From Clostridiaceae bacterium (lineage in GTDB: Bacteria > Bacillota > Clostridia > Lachnospirales > Lachnospiraceae), in NCBI GenBank assembly GCA_910575585.1, contig CAJTGF010000030.1, positions 1-57,275 of the forward strand: DNA of 57,275 nt, given 5' to 3'. Of the stretch, positions 26,476 through 36,066 are shown one piece after another. Within the stretch, counting starts at the first letter, position 1. Every line of letters starts with the position of its first letter. A model generated the notes under the pieces. That model had not been told where the DNA came from, did no database searches, and worked only from the letters and a program-made list of their open reading frames with translations. Both the position numbers and the translations under genes were made by a program.

Positions 26476-27273
26476 CTACTGAAAATAATCAAGCGGGTCA
26501 ATCTTGCTTCCCTCATGCTCCAGCTGGAAGAATACATTGCTGCCCTCCACGGAATAATACTTGGTAGGCTCCGCCACGTATCCCATGACTTGTCCCGCTT
26601 CCAGGTACTCGTTTTCCACCACCTGGATCTCTTTCAGCTGTCCGCAGGTTGCCAGGTAATCATTGCCCAGATCCAGAACCAGGAAGTTGCCCAGCTCCTC
26701 GTTGGCGCTGACCGCCACCACCTTGGCGTTGGCCGGGGCTACCACCGGCTGGCTCACCTCCGCCTGGATCACCACCCCCGGATTGACCTGATACTGATCC
26801 AAAGTGGGGAAATAGATGGTGGCGTCCATGCTGTAATCCAGCAGCACATTGCCCATAACCGGCCAGGCCATGCGGCTGGCGTCGGAAAAGTTAAGGACCA
26901 GGGGAAGGGCATTCTCCACACCGGAATCCACCGGAGCGGCCTTTGGCTCCTCTTTCTTAGGTACGTCGTTCTTTCGCCCATTGTCGGAACTTTTGGCAAC
27001 CTGGGCAGGCTCCGAAGCCTTGTTGTTCACATGGCTTTCCATCTGCTCCCTCTGGGCATCCGCGGACCCGGCAACCTGGGTAGGCTCCACAGCCTGGTTA
27101 TCCTGTGCGATCATTGCCCCCTGATTCTGCTCCATGTAGGGATTTTCTTCCCCGGGGGTATTTCCTCTTTGAATGGTAACCACGCCTGCTGCGGCAACAA
27201 TAGTCAGCAGGCCCAACACCAGCATGACAAGGAATAGTTTGTCCTTGAACATTTGATTGAACTTCTCTTTCAC
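26476..27273 (-). CDS. spoIIQ: SpoIIQ-like M23 family sporulation protein, catalytically degenerate
   Basis: 265 residues from a GTG start at 27273 with GAGGTGA upstream. One transmembrane helix (LFLVMLVLGLLTIVAAAGVV) near the N-terminus is followed by a low-complexity linker (to about 110) and a LytM/M23 domain. Key metal ligands are replaced: the first motif reads VLLDYSMD and the HxH region reads FFQLEHEG, so endopeptidase activity is unlikely, as in Bacillus SpoIIQ. SpoIIQ sits in the forespore membrane and pairs with SpoIIIAH in the engulfment channel. It follows spoIID by 46 bases, a common pairing in Lachnospiraceae. The name is inferred from context and fold; other M23-like spore proteins are possible. 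Confidence 0.8.
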   Translation of the reverse strand: MKEKFNQMFKDKLFLVMLVLGLLTIVAAAGVVTIQRGNTPGEENPYMEQNQGAMIAQDNQAVEPTQVAGSADAQREQMESHVNNKASEPAQVAKSSDNGRKNDVPKKEEPKAAPVDSGVENALPLVLNFSDASRMAWPVMGNVLLDYSMDATIYFPTLDQYQVNPGVVIQAEVSQPVVAPANAKVVAVSANEELGNFLVLDLGNDYLATCGQLKEIQVVENEYLEAGQVMGYVAEPTKYYSVEGSNVFFQLEHEGSKIDPLDYFQ

Positions 27274-27318
27274 CGTTTATCACCTCGGTACTATTCTTAC
27301 CAATGGCGCCGAAGTTAT

Positions 27319-28266
27319 TCACTGTCCCCAAGAAATAATCTCAATATTTTTATAATAACTGCTCAGGATCTCTTCCGCCGTCATGCCTGCGGCTGCTTTC
27401 CTGTGCGCGCCGAACTGGCTTAAGCCATACCCATGGCCCCGCCCCCGGCAAACTGCCCGCACGCCGTCCTCATAGCCCTCTAAGGTAAACGCCGCCGAAG
27501 GAAGCTCCAAAGCCTGCCGCACCGCTTCCCCGTCAAAACTGTGGCTGCCGATCTGGATCTGGGTCACATACCCGGCCCCGTCCCGCTCAATGACCTGGAT
27601 GGTATCCGGGATCTGCTCCTCTCTCACCTGTTCGCCCTCCGGCATCCCTTTGATCAGCTTGGCAAACTCCCCGCATGGCCACACCGTAACTGTCAGGTAT
27701 CCGTCCATCTCCACATCCTCCCCGGAATCCACAGACCCGAGATAAGGGTGCCCCTCATCCCCGTCTCTGGTCTTTCCGGCGCTGGCCCGATGGAATAAAG
27801 GCTCCACACACTGCCCTTCCCACACCATCACCTGTCCCCTGGTCTCCTCCACAGCCCCTCTCACCTTTTCATAGTACTCCAAAAACCTGGGACTGCCCCA
27901 CATCCTCTCCATCTGCTCCTCCCCCATGCCCTTTAGATCCAGGTTACTCTCCGCGATCTCACGCTCGTCCCCCATGTGCCTGTACAAAAAAGTCCTGGCA
28001 ATAATGGCCTGGGCTTTCAGCGCCTCCATCTCATAATCCGCCGGCATCTGCCTGGCCACCGCTCCCACCAGATACTCCTCTCCGTCCACAAACCCCCGCC
28101 CCTCCAGATACACCCGCCTGCCGCTGTCCCATTCCCCTTTCCCGTCCCTTTTTGTCCCCATCCCTTTGCCGATCCCATTGACCCCATAGATCCCCCCGTT
28201 TGCCACAAGGGTAAACACATAGGGAAACAGCACCGCAACCACACAAAACCACCAAAATCTGCGCAT
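27319..28266 (-). CDS. spoIID: Stage II sporulation protein D (SpoIID/LytB family)
   Basis: 315 residues with an N-terminal membrane anchor (FWWFCVVAVLFPYVFTLVA). The SpoIID domain starts with YLEGRGFVDGEEYLVGAVAR and QMPADYEMEALKAQAIIART, and ends with CRGRGHGYGLSQFGAHRKAA and ILSSYYKN, all family hallmarks. It is the lytic transglycosylase that thins peptidoglycan during forespore engulfment. The start lies directly after the T-run of the glgP terminator, whose 3' arm (AGAGGGGG) doubles as the ribosome site. No sigmaE-type promoter could be confirmed by eye, so the promoter may lie within or upstream of that hairpin. Confidence 0.9.
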   Translation of the reverse strand: MRRFWWFCVVAVLFPYVFTLVANGGIYGVNGIGKGMGTKRDGKGEWDSGRRVYLEGRGFVDGEEYLVGAVARQMPADYEMEALKAQAIIARTFLYRHMGDEREIAESNLDLKGMGEEQMERMWGSPRFLEYYEKVRGAVEETRGQVMVWEGQCVEPLFHRASAGKTRDGDEGHPYLGSVDSGEDVEMDGYLTVTVWPCGEFAKLIKGMPEGEQVREEQIPDTIQVIERDGAGYVTQIQIGSHSFDGEAVRQALELPSAAFTLEGYEDGVRAVCRGRGHGYGLSQFGAHRKAAAGMTAEEILSSYYKNIEIISWGQ

Positions 28267-28306
28267 AAAAAATCCCCCTCTCCAACCATTCTATGAAGAG
28301 GGGGAT
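28267..28306 (-). terminator. glgP terminator overlapping the spoIID ribosome binding site
   Basis: Read on the minus strand, ATCCCCCTCT (28306-28297), a 15-base loop, AGAGGGGGAT (28281-28272) and T5-6 form a strong terminator for the ileS-glgP transcript. The spoIID ATG (28266-28264) follows immediately, and the only Shine-Dalgarno-like sequence is the GGGGG of the 3' arm. In read-through RNA the site would be base-paired. Confidence 0.8.
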
Positions 28307-28349
28307 CTCTTTATTAATTTTTTAATTGTTACAACCTTTTCTCCTTCGA

Positions 28350-30869
28350 CTACACTTCCACCGTGATCTTATCCAGATGCCACAGCTCATCCACATACTC
28401 CTGGATGGTCCTGTCGGAGCTGAACTTTCCGGAGCAGGCTACGTTGAGCATGGCTGCCCTTGCCCACCACTTCTTATCCCGGTACGCCTCATCCACCTTC
28501 TTCTGGGCCTGAGCGTAGGAGACGCAGTCTTTCAGAATAAAGTACATATCAGCCCTGTCATTGCCGCTTCCGTTAAGGAGAGAATCATAGATCTCCCTAA
28601 ACAGCCCCGGATTTTCCGGAGAATAAAATCCGTTGATCAGCTGTGTCAGAACCTGACGCACATTTTCATTGCTGTTGTAGATCTCTACCGGATAGTACCC
28701 GCCGTTTCGCTCATATTCAATGACCTCATCGGCGGACAGGCCGAAGATAAAGGCGTTTTCTTCCCCTACCTCCTCCACGATCTCCACGTTGGCGCCGTCC
28801 ATGGTCCCCAGGGTCAGAGCCCCGTTAAGCATGAACTTCATATTTCCGGTGCCGGAGGCTTCCTTGCTGGCAGTGGAGATCTGCTCGCTGACATCCGCGG
28901 CGGCAAAAATGATCTCCGCGTTGCTCACCCGGTAATCCTCAATAAACACCACTTTTAACTTGCCCTTGATGTCCTCGTCATGGTTCACCTTGTCCGCCAC
29001 GGCGTTAATCAGCTTGATGGTAAGCTTTGCCCGGCGGTATCCTGCCGCGGCTTTGGCTCCGAAGATAAAGGTCCTGGGCACTATATCCAGATCCGGATCC
29101 TTCTTCAGCTCGTTGTACAGATGCATGACGTGAAGGATGTTGAGAAGCTGCCTCTTGTACTCGTGAAGTCTCTTTACCTGCACGTCGTACATGGATGTGG
29201 GATCAATCTCAATGCCGTTGTGCTCCTTAATATACTTGGCCAGGCGCACCTTATTCTGGAACTTGATCTCCATAAACTCCTTCTGGGCCTGGGCATCGTC
29301 CACATACTTTTTCAGGCCGGAGATCTTGGAAAGGTCTGTGATCCACTGATCGCTTCCCAGCTTCTCGGTCACCCAGTCAGCCAGAAGGGGATTGCCGTGG
29401 CGCAGGAAACGTCTCTGGGTGATGCCGTTGGTCTTATTGTTAAACTTCTGGGGCATCATCTGATAAAATGCCTTTAATTCCTGGTTCTTTAAGATCTCCG
29501 TGTGCAGTCTGGCTACGCCGTTGACCGAAAAGCTGCCTGCAATCGCCATGTAAGCCATGCGCACTTTTCCGTCATAGAGAATGGCCATCTTCTCCACCAT
29601 CTTCTCGTCGCCGGGATATAAACGGCGGATCTCGATCTCGAAGCGGCGGTTGATCTCCTCCACGATCTGGTATACACGGGGCAGCAGCTTGGAGAACAGG
29701 TCAATGGGCCACTTTTCCAGAGCTTCCGCCATGATGGTGTGGTTAGTGTAAGCACAGGTCTTGGTGGTCACATCCCATGCCTCCTCCCAGGTGAGGCCCT
29801 CCTCGTCAATAAGGATCCTCATCAGCTCCGGCACTGCCACCGTAGGATGGGTATCGTTTAACTGGAACACGTTCTTTTCATAGAACTTTCGGATATCGTC
29901 ATGGTTCCTCTTATATTTTTTAATGGCCCGCTGCACGCTGGCGGAGATAAAGAAGTACTGCTGTTTCAGACGCAGCTCCTTGCCGGCGTAATGGTTGTCG
30001 TTGGGGTAAAGCACCTCGCAGATATTCTTGGCCAGGTTCTCCTGCTCCACTGCCTTCTGATAATCGCCTTTGTCAAAGCTGTCCAGGCTGAAGGTATTAA
30101 TCGGCTGGGCGTCCCAGATCCTTAAGGTATCCACCACCTTGTTGCCGTATCCTACGATAGGCATGTCGTAGGGAATGGCCATAACGGACTGGTAATCCTC
30201 CTGGATATACTCTTCCTTGCCGCCCTCCCAGTTTACGCGCACCCGGCCGCCGAATTTCACCTCGGTGGCATACTCGGAGCGGCGGATCTCAAAGGGGTTG
30301 CCGTCCTTTAACCACTCGTCCGGAACCTCGATCTGATAGCCGTTCTCGATCTTCTGCTTGAACATGCCGTAGTGATAGCGGATGCCGCAGCCGTAAGCCG
30401 GATACCCCAGAGTGGCCAGAGAATCCAGAAAACAGGCTGCCAGACGGCCCAGACCGCCGTTTCCAAGCGCCGGATCCGGCTCCTGGTCCTCCAAAAGGTT
30501 CAGATCCAGCCCCATCTCCTCCAGAACCTCCCGCACTTCTTTGTCGGCGCAGAGATTGATGATATTGTTGCCAAGGGCGCGGCCCATCAGAAACTCCATG
30601 GACAGATAATATACCGTCTTGGCATCCCTTTTGTCCATCTCCTTCTGGGTGGCGATCCAACGGTCCATAATAAAATCCTTCACTGCGTAGGACACAGCCT
30701 GAAACAGCTCCTGGGAGGTGGCGTCCTCCAGATTCTTGCGGTACTTGTTCTTAATGTTGTAGATGATGGTGTCCTTAAATTCCTCTTTGTCAAATCTTCC
30801 TTTCACGTCCCCTCCCTCTGGTACCTGGGACGGAACGCTTACGGACTTAACCGTTTCTTCTGTCTTCAT
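28350..30869 (-). CDS. glgP: Glycogen phosphorylase
   Basis: 839 residues from the ATG at 30869, which has GGAGAG 10 bases upstream. Family landmarks: YYLSMEFLMGRALGNN, DPALGNGGLGRLAACF, QLNDTHPTVAVPELMR, KNQELKAF/TNGITQRRFL, and the PLP-lysine region EASGTGNMKFMLNGALTLG. It releases glucose-1-phosphate from glycogen or maltodextrin. The frame is, however, open without a stop into the upstream ileS gene, so as sequenced the two form one 1902-codon reading frame. The 20 or so residues before PSQVPEGGDVKGRFDKEEF are unlike a phosphorylase start and look like translated leader. No other glycogen genes are nearby, which makes the location behind ileS odd. Confidence 0.93.
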   Translation of the reverse strand: MKTEETVKSVSVPSQVPEGGDVKGRFDKEEFKDTIIYNIKNKYRKNLEDATSQELFQAVSYAVKDFIMDRWIATQKEMDKRDAKTVYYLSMEFLMGRALGNNIINLCADKEVREVLEEMGLDLNLLEDQEPDPALGNGGLGRLAACFLDSLATLGYPAYGCGIRYHYGMFKQKIENGYQIEVPDEWLKDGNPFEIRRSEYATEVKFGGRVRVNWEGGKEEYIQEDYQSVMAIPYDMPIVGYGNKVVDTLRIWDAQPINTFSLDSFDKGDYQKAVEQENLAKNICEVLYPNDNHYAGKELRLKQQYFFISASVQRAIKKYKRNHDDIRKFYEKNVFQLNDTHPTVAVPELMRILIDEEGLTWEEAWDVTTKTCAYTNHTIMAEALEKWPIDLFSKLLPRVYQIVEEINRRFEIEIRRLYPGDEKMVEKMAILYDGKVRMAYMAIAGSFSVNGVARLHTEILKNQELKAFYQMMPQKFNNKTNGITQRRFLRHGNPLLADWVTEKLGSDQWITDLSKISGLKKYVDDAQAQKEFMEIKFQNKVRLAKYIKEHNGIEIDPTSMYDVQVKRLHEYKRQLLNILHVMHLYNELKKDPDLDIVPRTFIFGAKAAAGYRRAKLTIKLINAVADKVNHDEDIKGKLKVVFIEDYRVSNAEIIFAAADVSEQISTASKEASGTGNMKFMLNGALTLGTMDGANVEIVEEVGEENAFIFGLSADEVIEYERNGGYYPVEIYNSNENVRQVLTQLINGFYSPENPGLFREIYDSLLNGSGNDRADMYFILKDCVSYAQAQKKVDEAYRDKKWWARAAMLNVACSGKFSSDRTIQEYVDELWHLDKITVEV

Positions 30870-30912
30870 GACTGGCTTACTCTCCTTTGTGTTATCATTA
30901 TTTTTTTTTACA
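30870..30912 (-). other. A9 tract and in-frame junction joining ileS to glgP
   Basis: On the minus strand the ileS end reads GGTGT, nine A (30909-30901), then TAATGA. In the actual frame the tract is read V-K-K-N-N-D-N and continues through the glgP ribosome site into the glgP ATG, so a single frame spans 34058 to 28350. A -1 shift on A AAA AAA, or one added A, gives a tandem TAA-TGA stop. Between the tract and the glgP ATG there are 31 bases including GGAGAG. Confidence 0.85.
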
Positions 30913-33900
30913 CCAAGTCTTACCTGTTCTCCGTTGATGTTCCAGTCTTTTGTATAGCCGTCCATCTCGCCAATGCGGATCTCGTCGGCCAGTACATCCG
31001 TCTTTATGGTGGTCTCATAGGCTTTCATAAGCCCCGCAAGTTTCTCGTTATCCTGTTCGTATACCGTAATGTGGTCAACTACCTCAAAGCCGGCTTCCTT
31101 TCTCATGGTCTGGATCTTGCTCACCAGCTCCCTGACAAACCCTTCCTCAATAAGTTCCCGGGTCAGATTGGTGTCCAGCACAACCGTCACCGTATTGTCC
31201 GCCTCCGTCACATACCCTTCTTTCTGACTCATGTCAATGAGCAGATCCTCCTCTGACAAGACCACCTGGGTCCCGTCGAAGTCAAATCTCAGGCATCCGT
31301 CGGCTTTTAAGGCATCCATAGCCTGGCTGCCGTCAAGTTCGGCCAGGGCTTTGCGGATATTGTTTAACTGTTTCCCGTACTTGGGACCCAGGGTCTTAAG
31401 CTGAGGCTTAAAGGTGTAGGAGGTAAATTCCCCCACATCCTCGGTGAACGTCACCTTCTTTACGTTCAGCTCCTCCTCGATGATCTCCACATAGAACCGG
31501 GACAGGCAGGCAGGCGCTTTCACAAACATCTGGCCGATAGGCTGGCGGTTCTTGATCCCTCCGCTGTTTCTGGCTGCCCGGCCCATGACTACCACCTTAA
31601 GGACCTCATCCATATCCTGCTCCAGCTGCCTGTCGATCATGGCCTCGTCCGCCTCCGGAAATGTACACAGATGGATACTCTTCGGAGCCCCCTTATCCAC
31701 CTTGCGCACCAGGTTCTGGTAGATGGATTCGGTCATAAACGGGATCATGGGAGCCGCCGCCCTGCACACGGTAACCAGCGCCTCATACAGGGTCATGTAG
31801 GCGTTGATCTTATCCTGCTCCATGCCTTTGGCCCAGAACCGCTCGCGGCTTCTGCGGACATACCAGTTGCTCATATCGTCCACAAAACTTTGGAGCGCCT
31901 TGGCAGCCTCGGGGATCTGGTAGTTTGCCAGGTAAGCGTCCACATCCTTTACCAGGCTGTTTAACTTGGACAAAAGCCATTTGTCCATAACGGGAAGCTT
32001 TCCGTAGTCTAAAGTATACTCCGCAGGGTCAAAATCGTCAATATTGGCATACAGCACAAAAAACGCGTAGGTATTCCACAAAGTTCCCATGAATTTTCTC
32101 TGACCCTCTGTCACAGCCTTGCCGTGGAACCGCTTGGGCAGCCAGGGCGCGCTGTTGATGTAGAAATACCACCGGATGGCGTCTGCGCCGTAGGTGGCCA
32201 GGGCCTCGAAGGGATCCACCGCATTGCCCTTGGACTTGCTCATCTTCTGGCCGTTCTCATCCTGGACGTGGCCCATAACAATAACGTTTTTGTAAGGCGC
32301 TTTGTTGAACAGCAGGGTGGAGATGGCCAAAAGGGAGTAGAACCACCCTCTGGTCTGGTCCACGGCCTCGGAGATAAAATCTGCCGGGAACTGCTTTTCA
32401 AATAGATCCTGATTCTCAAAGGGGTAGTGATGCTGGGCAAATGGCATGGCCCCGGAGTCAAACCAGCAGTCGATGACCTCCGGCACTCTCCTCATCTCGC
32501 TGCCGCATTTGGGGCAGGTCACGGTGACGCTGTCAATAAACGGCCGGTGCAGCTCAATGTCTTTGGGGCAGTTTTTCGACATGGACGTTAGCTCCTCAAT
32601 GCTTCCGATCGCGTGCTGATGACCGCACTGGCACTCCCAGATATTAAGGGGAGTCCCCCAGTAGCGGTTCCTGCTGATGCCCCAGTCCTGGACATTTTCC
32701 AGCCAGTCGCCGAAGCGGCCTTTTCCGATGCTCTCGGGGATCCAGTTGATGGTGTTGTTGTTACGGATCAGATCCTCTTTTACCGCCGTCATCTTGATGA
32801 ACCAGGATTCGCGGGCATAGTAGATCAGTGGCGTGTCGCACCGCCAGCAGTGGGGATAGCTGTGTTCAAAGGACGGAGCCGAAAACAGAAGGTCCGCCTC
32901 CTCAAGGGCCTTTAGCACCTTGGGGTCCGCCTTCTTGACAAACACGCCTTCCCAGGGAGTCTCTTTTGTCATGTTGCCTCTGGCGTCAACCAGCTGGACA
33001 AAGGGCAGGTCATACTTTCTTCCTACCTTGGAGTCGTCCTCACCGAAGGCCGGGGCAATGTGTACCACGCCCGTGCCGTCCGTCAGGGTAACGTAGGAGT
33101 CGCACACCACGTAAAACGCCTTTTTGCGCTGCTTCTGGCAACTGTCTGTGGCAAAGTCAAATAAAGGTTCGTACTCTTTGTATTCCAGATCTTTTCCTGT
33201 GTACGTCGCCAGCACCTCATAAGCGGCCTTACCTTCTTTGGCGTCTCCCAGGCAGCCCAGCACCGCATCCAAAAGGGCCTGGGCCATATAGTAGGTGTAG
33301 CCGTCTCCTGCCTTGACTTTTGCATAGGTCTCGTCAGGATTTACGCACAGGGCCACGTTGCTGGGCAGAGTCCAGGGGGTGGTGGTCCATGCCAGGATGT
33401 AGGCATCCTCCCCCTTTACCTTAAACCGGGCGATGGCGGAACGTTCTTTCACGTCCTTGTAGCCCTGGGCAACTTCGTGGCTGGATAAGGGGGTGCCGCA
33501 CCTGGGACAATAAGGAACGATCTTAAATCCTTTGTACAAAAGGCCCTTCTCCCAGATCTTTTTCAGCGCCCACCACTCGGACTCGATGTAATCGTTGTGG
33601 TAGGTAACATAGGGATCGTTCATATCGGCCCAGAATCCTACGGTGGAGGAAAAATCCTCCCACATGCCCTTATATTTCCACACGCTCTCCTTGCAGTGGG
33701 CGATAAAAGGCTCCAGACCGTACTCCTCGATCTGCTCCTTGCCGTCCAGGCCCAGGGCCTTCTCCACCTCCAGCTCCACCGGAAGGCCGTGGGTATCCCA
33801 TCCGGCTTTCCTTGGTACCATGCTTCCTTTCATGGTGCGGTATCTGGGGATCATGTCCTTGATCACCCTGGTCAGCACATGGCCGATGTGGGGCTTCCCG

Positions 33901-34058
33901 TTGGCCGTCGGCGGACCGTCGTAAAACATGTATGTGGGGCAATCCTTCCGGCTCCTGATGCTTTCCGCGAAAATATCCTGGTCTTTCCAGAATTTCTCCA
34001 CCTGCTTTTCCCGCTCCACAAAGTTCAGATCTGTGGAAACTTTGTCATACCTCGCCAT
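30898..34058 (-). CDS. ileS: Isoleucyl-tRNA synthetase
   Basis: About 1053 residues, the long Clostridia-type IleRS. The start at 34058 has GGAGG 5 bases upstream. HIGH motif is in GKPHIGHVLT, the CP1 editing domain follows, zinc-ribbon cysteines lie at CWRCDTPLIYY and TCPKCGSEMRR, KMSKS is in NGQKMSKSKGN, and the anticodon-binding domain and a DUF5915-like tail end the protein. As sequenced the frame does not stop: after LGVKK it continues through an A9 tract into glgP. One more A (or a -1 slip) gives LGVKKK and a TAA at 30900-30898, which is the end used here. Expression is controlled by the Ile T-box leader. Confidence 0.92.
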
Positions 34059-34102
34059 AATAACCTCCATTTTTGTTTTTCACAAACGAAAAAGAAACTA
34101 AA

Positions 34103-34395
34103 TAAAAAACCTCCGTCCCCGTAATGAGGACGAAGGCTGCTTCGCTGTACCACCCTATTACTGCATACGATCATATGCGTTCCCTGTAACGGCGGAAAAA
34201 CCGGCCAGACCTACCAGATCCTGCCTGGGCTCAGCCCCCTTGGACCGTGCCGTAGCTTTGACCTTATCAGCCCGCGACTCCGAAGTGATGTTCCCCTCTG
34301 CCCTACTGATGCCGGCTTTCCACCGCCGCCGGCTCTCTGGGACGTTCGTGACAGGGGTACTGTCTTCCTCTGCGTCTTTCTTGATTTTATGCCCT
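34103..34395 (-). promoter_or_regulatory. T-box riboswitch (Ile) upstream of ileS
   Basis: On the minus strand the T-box sequence AGGGTGGTACAGCGAA (34156-34141) precedes a terminator, CCTTCGTCC pairing with GGACGGAGG (34136-34110) and then a T-run. About 240 bases of structured leader lie before it. In the region expected to be the specifier loop, GAACATCACTTC carries ATC at 34289-34287, an isoleucine codon. Uncharged tRNA-Ile would pair with the T-box bulge and prevent termination, raising ileS (and read-through glgP) expression on isoleucine shortage. Confidence 0.92.
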
Positions 34396-34398
34396 TTT

Positions 34399-34427
34399 AT
34401 TATAGTAAGAGGGGATGGGGTTGTCAA
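34399..34427 (-). promoter_or_regulatory. Consensus sigmaA promoter for the ileS T-box leader
   Basis: TTGACA (34427-34422), spacer of exactly 17 bases, TATAAT (34404-34399) on the minus strand. Both boxes match the consensus perfectly. It sits directly after the stop of the phosphoesterase gene. Confidence 0.9.
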
Positions 34428-34434
34428 GGGGGAA

Positions 34435-35706
34435 TCACCGAAATTCCACGGTAATCCGGTTCTGGTCCTTCTCCTCCCCGGCAATCCCTTCAAGATACAT
34501 GCCGAAAAACGTTTCCGATCCCTTCCACGCCCTAAGCAGCTTCTCATCCCCCGGTCCGGCCGGACATCCAGAGAAGTACCGATAGTTCTGCCAGGCAAAA
34601 TAATCGGCCATCCTGTCTTTTTGCTCCTCATCTTTTACGCCTGCCAGTTTCTCCTCTGCCTGCCGGTAGAAGGTGTCAAGGAAAAATCTCCTGGCATAAT
34701 CGCCAAATTCCAGCAGCTCTTTTTCGGTCCGGCCGTTTTTCCCGGCCCAGGCAGACACGTCCACAGACTCTGTGCTGTAATCCAACACCTTTCCCTTTAC
34801 GGCGATCTCCCCGTAGTGCAGAGGCGACACCGACAGAGCGGAGGTGACCACCTCGTAAAATCCGTCCAGCTCCCCTATGCGCTGAATGTGCAGATGTCCG
34901 CTGAAATTGGCGGCTACGCCGTATTTTTGGTACAAATCAAAGACTTCCCTGCTGTTTTCTATCATATATCCGTCGGCAAACATACTGTGCCACATCAGAT
35001 TCTGATGGCTGAACGCGATCATCCGATCCCCTGCTTCTTGGCCTTCTTTTAACTGATCTTCCAGCCATTTCAGAGTATCTTCCGATACGGAACACGCCTG
35101 GGCCGCCCCGTTGACATCCAGCATCACGATCCGAAGCCCTGCAGCTGGTTCCCATATGTAACTGGAAGAAGTTTCATCCTGGGCGCAGGCTTCCTCAAAT
35201 CCAAAGGGAAAGTAGATTTCCTTAAATTCTTTGGCGGAAACACTTTCCTCAAAGGTGACCCTGTCTCCTGAAAATGAGGCCGCGTTCTTGTTCCACAGAT
35301 CATGGTTTCCCGAAAGCACGGCCACGGGTATGCCGGCTTCTTCGATCCGCGCCAGTTTGTCCGCCAGATCTTCATGGCTCTTTCTGGCGCCGTTAAAGGT
35401 CAGATCCCCCGTAAGGATCAGGGCATCGGGCTTCTTCTCCAAAACCGTGTCCACAAACGCCTCCACAAGCTCCTGTGAATACTCCATCACTTTTCCGTCC
35501 CCATTTCGCGCCAGTTCCGTAAAACAGCTGCCGTGGTCTGTCAGAGACGGGGACAGGTAATGGAGGTCCGACGCCACCATTAAACGGGTCTGCGGCCCTT
35601 CCTCACCGGCCGCGGAAATGGTCTTTGTCCCGGCGCCATAGGACAAAGCCAGGTCCTCTCCTCCTGTAAGCAGCGCCATCAGCAGATAAAAAAGCAGATG
35701 CCTCAT
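34435..35706 (-). CDS. Secreted metallophosphoesterase
   Basis: 423 residues with an N-terminal signal peptide (HLLFYLLMALLTGG) and the calcineurin-like motifs in order: ASDLHYL (DxH), ILTGDLTFNGA (GDxT), LSGNHDLW (GNHD), IAFSHQNLMWHSMF (H) and FSGHLHIQ (GHLH). These bind a bimetallic centre. The C-terminal 150 residues fit the cyclic-nucleotide phosphodiesterase-like group of exported Firmicutes enzymes. The substrate is unknown (cyclic nucleotide or phosphodiester). GGGAGG lies 6 bases before the ATG. The stop is 8 bases from the ileS -35 box. Confidence 0.88.
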   Translation of the reverse strand: MRHLLFYLLMALLTGGEDLALSYGAGTKTISAAGEEGPQTRLMVASDLHYLSPSLTDHGSCFTELARNGDGKVMEYSQELVEAFVDTVLEKKPDALILTGDLTFNGARKSHEDLADKLARIEEAGIPVAVLSGNHDLWNKNAASFSGDRVTFEESVSAKEFKEIYFPFGFEEACAQDETSSSYIWEPAAGLRIVMLDVNGAAQACSVSEDTLKWLEDQLKEGQEAGDRMIAFSHQNLMWHSMFADGYMIENSREVFDLYQKYGVAANFSGHLHIQRIGELDGFYEVVTSALSVSPLHYGEIAVKGKVLDYSTESVDVSAWAGKNGRTEKELLEFGDYARRFFLDTFYRQAEEKLAGVKDEEQKDRMADYFAWQNYRYFSGCPAGPGDEKLLRAWKGSETFFGMYLEGIAGEEKDQNRITVEFR

Positions 35707-35739
35707 ACGTTTCCTCCCATCCGTAAACCGTATTTTGGG

Positions 35740-35940
35740 TTAGCAATCATTTGTAAATCTGATGATGTCATTTGGCGTGCAATTCATAATTTTACATAGC
35801 TTTTCCAAGGTTGATGTGGAAATGTAACAATTTCTTTTAATATTGTATAAGGTTTTGTTCGCAATTCCGTGCTGAATTAGATAATACTGTGAAATATTGT
35901 TTTTTTGTATATATTCCCAAAATGGGCTATAGTCTATCAT
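35740..35940 (-). CDS. Small XRE family HTH regulator
   Basis: 66 residues consisting of a single Cro/C1-type helix-turn-helix: NNISQYYLIQHGIANKTLYNIKR region followed by TLEKLCKIMNCTPNDIIRF. This small stand-alone form is frequent in Lachnospiraceae. It is divergent from the DUF6809 gene; AT-rich, partly palindromic DNA between them (35941-36066) probably holds both promoters and the operator. A 32-base piece of this gene recurs at 37312-37343. Confidence 0.85.
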   Translation of the reverse strand: MIDYSPFWEYIQKNNISQYYLIQHGIANKTLYNIKRNCYISTSTLEKLCKIMNCTPNDIIRFTNDC

Positions 35941-36066
35941 TTTCTTATCCTTTTTCTTTTTATTATCAACTATCGTAACGAAAATATACAGTCCGTAAAA
36001 TGTCGTTGCGTATAATATCGTAATATGGTATCATTCCGTATATAAAAAACATAGGAGAATCGGGAC

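Noticed and set aside
34158-34631. Long minus-strand frame of 157 codons across the T-box leader
   Set aside because: It lies in a structured RNA leader and the end of the phosphoesterase gene; composition is Arg/Gly/Lys-rich as in shadow frames, and the T-box and promoter explain the sequence.
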